NCBI GenBank assembly: GCA_946186115.1
Contig: CAMHLV010000031.1
Coordinates: 1-38,019, forward strand
Direction: 5' to 3'
From: an uncultured Prevotella sp.
GTDB taxonomy: Bacteria; Bacteroidota; Bacteroidia; Bacteroidales; Bacteroidaceae
Length of the DNA: 38,019 bases
The notes under the pieces were generated by a model. The model had not been told where the DNA came from. It worked only from the letters and a program-made list of their open reading frames with translations, and made no database searches. The first letter of the stretch is position 1. Each line of letters starts with the position of its first letter. Below, one piece after another: positions 36,009 through 38,019 of the stretch. A program made the position numbers and the translations under genes.

Positions 36009-36039
36009 ATGTAAGATTTGTCGTCTGTTTGTCTTACAT
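36009..36039. repeat. 8-base inverted repeat, possible operator
   Basis: Perfect arms ATGTAAGA (36009-36016) and TCTTACAT (36032-36039) are separated by 15 bases. The right arm falls where the -33 element of the esterase promoter would lie. Confidence 0.6.
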
Positions 36040-36055
36040 ATTCAATAAGTTTTCG

Positions 36056-36063
36056 TATCTTTG
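36056..36063 (+). promoter_or_regulatory. Probable -7 box of the carboxylesterase gene
   Basis: TATCTTTG followed by C fits the TAnnTTTG consensus well and lies 36 bases before the ATG. The nearest upstream TTTG (36028-36031) is 24 bases away, farther than the usual 19-20, so basal activity may be modest or depend on an activator. Confidence 0.65.
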
Positions 36064-36099
36064 CCGTCAGTATTACTAATAACCAATAAAACCGGATTT

Positions 36100-37659
36100 A
36101 TGAAGAAACTATTCATGTTATGCTGTCTGTTATTTACTCTGACAGCGCAGGGACAACCCCTGATGAAGACTCATGTTGAGACGGGCGACCTTGAAGGTGT
36201 GCCCGATGGTACTGACCTGGCAGTGTATAAGGCTATTCCCTATGCTGCTCCGCCGGTAGGAGAACTACGATGGAAGGCACCGCAGCCTGCTAAGGCATGG
36301 GATGGTGTGCTGAAGGCTGAGAAATTCGGGCCGTGGCCTCCTCAGCCTACGCGACCAGGACTGACAGAAGATATGATGAGTGAGGACTGCCTCTATCTTG
36401 GCATTGCCACTCCTGCCACATCAACTAACGACCGACTGCCAGTGATGGTATGGATTCATGGTGGCGGATTCCAGACAGAGCACTACGGTGGTGACCTCTG
36501 GTCGAGTCTGGCCAGAAGGGGCGTGGTCATTGTCAGCATAGAGTACCGTACGGGGGCACTGGGCTTCATGGCTCATCCTCAACTGGCCAAGGAGTCGAAG
36601 GACGGCCATTGCGGCAACTATGGTTTGCTCGACCAGATATACGCCCTGCAGTGGGTTCAGCGCAATATTCACAACTTCGGTGGCGACCCTACTAAAGTTA
36701 CCATCTTCGGCGAGTCGGCAGGAGCCATCAGTTGCAGCATCCTCTGTGCCTCACCGCTGGCAAAGGGACTTTTCCGTGCATGTATCAGTCAGAGCGGCGG
36801 CTCGTTTGCCCCTTGGAGCAATCAGGCCCGTACGCTGGCTGTAGGAGCCTCGCAGTATGGAGCCGAGCAACAGGGACTGGCCTTCCAGAAACATCTCAAG
36901 AAGAAGAATATCAAGCAGATGCGCAAATTGTCGGCACAGCAGCTCTGCGGCCGTGATGTAGGCTTCGGAGGCTTCTGGCCTTGTGTCGATGGTTATGTCA
37001 TCACCGACGACCTCTACCGCCTCTATGAGCGTGGAGAGTATAATGATGTGCCCGTAATCGTGATGACCAATTCTGACGAGGGGGCACTCTTCTCGCGCTC
37101 CATGAAGCCCGAAGACTACGAGAAGCAGGTGCGTGCTACCCTTGAGGACTATGCCGACGAGGCTCTTAAGCTCTATCCCGGCAGGACAGAAGACGAGGCA
37201 TTCCACGGCTTCGGCGACCTGTTCCGTGACATGGGCTTTGCCTGGCCTTCCTATGCCTGGGTCAGTCTGCAGGCCAAGTCAGGCACGAGTGCTGCCTATG
37301 CCGCTTTCCTGGCTCAGCCCTCAACGCGCAGCATGTCGGGCGATCCTCGTCGTCGTGGTGTTGCTCATGCCGATGATATCCTCTACCTGAACGGAGAGTT
37401 CCTCAACAATCCTGACCAGTATCCTGCAGAATCGGCTGTTGCAGAGATCATCCAGCAGTATTGGGTTAATTTTGCCAAGACGTGTAATCCCAATGCCAAG
37501 GGACTGCCTTACTGGCCTTCGTTCGATGATGCCAAGCCCACTACGATGCAGTTCAGCAATGGTGCTTCGCTCATCAGTGTGCCTAATCGTGAGCAGATAG
37601 AATTCGTTGATCGCTTCTACCGTTGGAAGCGTGAGCAGACCGAGAGTCAGCGAAAGTAA
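36100..37659 (+). CDS. Secreted type B carboxylesterase
   Basis: This 519-residue alpha/beta-hydrolase has a cleavable signal peptide (MKKLFMLCCLLFTLTAQG) and is probably periplasmic. Type B carboxylesterase motifs are IPYAAPPVGELRW, EDCLYL (94-100), the oxyanion HGGGF at 120-124, the nucleophile elbow FGESAGA with Ser206, the acid in NSDEGALF (about 332) and the base His in AHADDILYL (about 427). It would hydrolyse carboxylic esters, perhaps from acylated plant glycans. The ATG at 36100 follows the promoter, while an in-frame start at 36061 overlaps the -7 box. It is transcribed alone, divergent from the polysaccharide operon. Confidence 0.93.
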   Translation: MKKLFMLCCLLFTLTAQGQPLMKTHVETGDLEGVPDGTDLAVYKAIPYAAPPVGELRWKAPQPAKAWDGVLKAEKFGPWPPQPTRPGLTEDMMSEDCLYLGIATPATSTNDRLPVMVWIHGGGFQTEHYGGDLWSSLARRGVVIVSIEYRTGALGFMAHPQLAKESKDGHCGNYGLLDQIYALQWVQRNIHNFGGDPTKVTIFGESAGAISCSILCASPLAKGLFRACISQSGGSFAPWSNQARTLAVGASQYGAEQQGLAFQKHLKKKNIKQMRKLSAQQLCGRDVGFGGFWPCVDGYVITDDLYRLYERGEYNDVPVIVMTNSDEGALFSRSMKPEDYEKQVRATLEDYADEALKLYPGRTEDEAFHGFGDLFRDMGFAWPSYAWVSLQAKSGTSAAYAAFLAQPSTRSMSGDPRRRGVAHADDILYLNGEFLNNPDQYPAESAVAEIIQQYWVNFAKTCNPNAKGLPYWPSFDDAKPTTMQFSNGASLISVPNREQIEFVDRFYRWKREQTESQRK

Positions 37660-37685
37660 AGTCATTAGAAAAGCAGAAAAACAAG

Positions 37686-37718
37686 AAAGCGGTGCATCCA
37701 TTTCGGATGCACCGCTTT
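37686..37718 (-). terminator. Intrinsic terminator between esterase and nifJ
   Basis: A perfect 14-base stem (arm AAAGCGGTGCATCC, 37686-37699 with 37705-37718) has a 5-base loop ATTTC. The minus-strand side is followed by a T-rich stretch, so it best terminates nifJ. On the plus strand it could also stop the esterase transcript, although the tail there is A-rich. Confidence 0.85.
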
Positions 37719-37738
37719 AATAAAATAGGGTAGGAGTG

Positions 37739-37761
37739 TGTCAGGAGCGGAACTCCTGACA
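37739..37761. repeat. Second hairpin downstream of nifJ
   Basis: A perfect 9-base inverted repeat TGTCAGGAG/CTCCTGACA with a 5-base loop lies 10 bases past the nifJ stop and before the main terminator hairpin. It may stabilise the nifJ mRNA 3' end. No T run follows directly. Confidence 0.6.
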
Positions 37762-37771
37762 ACACAATTTC

Positions 37772-38019
37772 TTAGTCTTCCCAGTTCTCAGCTGCCTTAC
37801 GGATGTAAGTCTTGTAGCGCAGCTGGGCCATCTTCTGGGCCTCGGCGAAGAGTTCCTCGGCCTCGTTAGGATAAGCCTTCTTGACTGACAGGTAGCGAAC
37901 CTCACCCAGCAGGAAGTCGTGGAAGTTCTCCCAGTTGGGCTCCTTAGAGTCGAGGCTGAATGGATTCTTGCCTTCCTCAGCCAGAGCGGGGTTGTAGCGC
38001 CACAGGTGCCAGTAACCGC
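37772..38019 (-). CDS. nifJ: Pyruvate:ferredoxin (flavodoxin) oxidoreductase, C-terminal fragment
   Basis: The minus strand encodes 81 residues ending in a TAA at 37772-37774, with the 5' part beyond the window. The translation GYWHLWRYNPALAEEGKNPF, then LDSKEPNWENFHDFLLGEVRY and a C-terminal KAAENWED, matches the end of the single-chain pyruvate:ferredoxin oxidoreductase. That enzyme makes acetyl-CoA, CO2 and reduced ferredoxin in anaerobic metabolism. The region corresponds to the tail after the thiamine-diphosphate domain, so catalytic residues are not visible. Codons are GC-richer and more biased than in the polysaccharide genes, which fits a highly expressed gene. Confidence 0.9.
   Translation of the reverse strand, partial: GYWHLWRYNPALAEEGKNPFSLDSKEPNWENFHDFLLGEVRYLSVKKAYPNEAEELFAEAQKMAQLRYKTYIRKAAENWED

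Larger units (their letters stand above)
35777..36099. other. Divergent control region with structured leader
   Basis: No gene is seen in these 323 bases between the polysaccharide operon (minus strand) and the esterase (plus strand). The stretch holds -7 boxes for both directions. It has three inverted repeats in the minus-strand leader: CCACA/TGTGG at 35818-35836; TACAGAAA/TTTCTGTA at 35841-35864; TGCTGG/CCAGCA at 35885-35899. It also has an 8-base inverted repeat ATGTAAGA/TCTTACAT at 36009-36039. The minus-strand leader from the predicted start to the ATG is about 180 bases. No reading frame with recognisable content is seen in it. Confidence 0.7.

Noticed and set aside
36009..36039. Invertible capsule promoter (Mpi-type) between short inverted repeats
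   Set aside because: The arms are only 8 bases and the spacer only 15 bases, too short to hold a promoter or recombine like known invertible capsule promoters. No recombinase gene is near.
1..38019. tRNA or rRNA genes
   Set aside because: No cloverleaf-like segment with the T-loop GTTCRANYC pattern in a suitable context and no rRNA-like stretch was noticed, and the intergenic spaces are almost all too short. No tRNA scan could be run.

Overview
The window looks like a chromosomal segment of a Bacteroidales bacterium, most likely Prevotella or a close relative. The evidence is the Bacteroidota-type promoter motif (TTTG, about 19-20 nt, TAnnTTTG) seen upstream of several genes, the housekeeping gene content and order, Bacteroidota-style lipoprotein signals, and the way the polysaccharide locus is built. 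Species was not determined. No rRNA, tRNA, CRISPR array, transposase or phage structural gene was seen.

Left part (1-15.9 kb) is core metabolism. A plus-strand run carries fabD, a cytoplasmic GH13 amylase-family enzyme, an AlaX-like tRNA-editing domain protein and trpS, closed by a strong intrinsic terminator that overlaps the trpS stop codon. Facing it is a minus-strand run read from 11.2 kb down to 4.2 kb: purU, hisH, hisA, hisF, hisIE, ftsE, lysC, lysA, behind a well-formed promoter at about 11.25-11.28 kb. Next come a small minus-strand envelope operon (YtxH-like, holin-family membrane protein, 88-residue protein) and a divergent plus-strand run: SPOR lipoprotein, yqgF/ruvX, def and a large TPR protein.

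Middle part (15.9-35.8 kb) is one continuous minus-strand surface polysaccharide (capsule, EPS or O-antigen type) operon of 18 genes with almost no intergenic DNA. It begins with a Wza-like export lipoprotein and a Wzc-like co-polymerase/tyrosine kinase, continues with a Wzx-type flippase, ten glycosyltransferases (five GT4, four GT2, one GT26/WecG-like), a Wzy-like polymerase/ligase, an acyltransferase, a PIG-L deacetylase paired with an ATP-grasp ligase, and ends with a PHP-type tyrosine phosphatase that would reverse the kinase. The locus has no priming glycosyl-phosphotransferase, no nucleotide-sugar synthesis genes and no UpxY/NusG-like regulator in view. It is preceded by a leader with several inverted repeats.

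Right part (36-38 kb) holds a secreted type B carboxylesterase, divergent from the polysaccharide operon, and the C-terminal end of pyruvate:ferredoxin oxidoreductase (nifJ) running off the window edge.

The most interesting points are the deacetylase plus ATP-grasp pair inside the polysaccharide operon (a possible amino-sugar aminoacylation module), the structured control region at 35.8-36.1 kb, and a heptamer repeat read in frame inside hisH.
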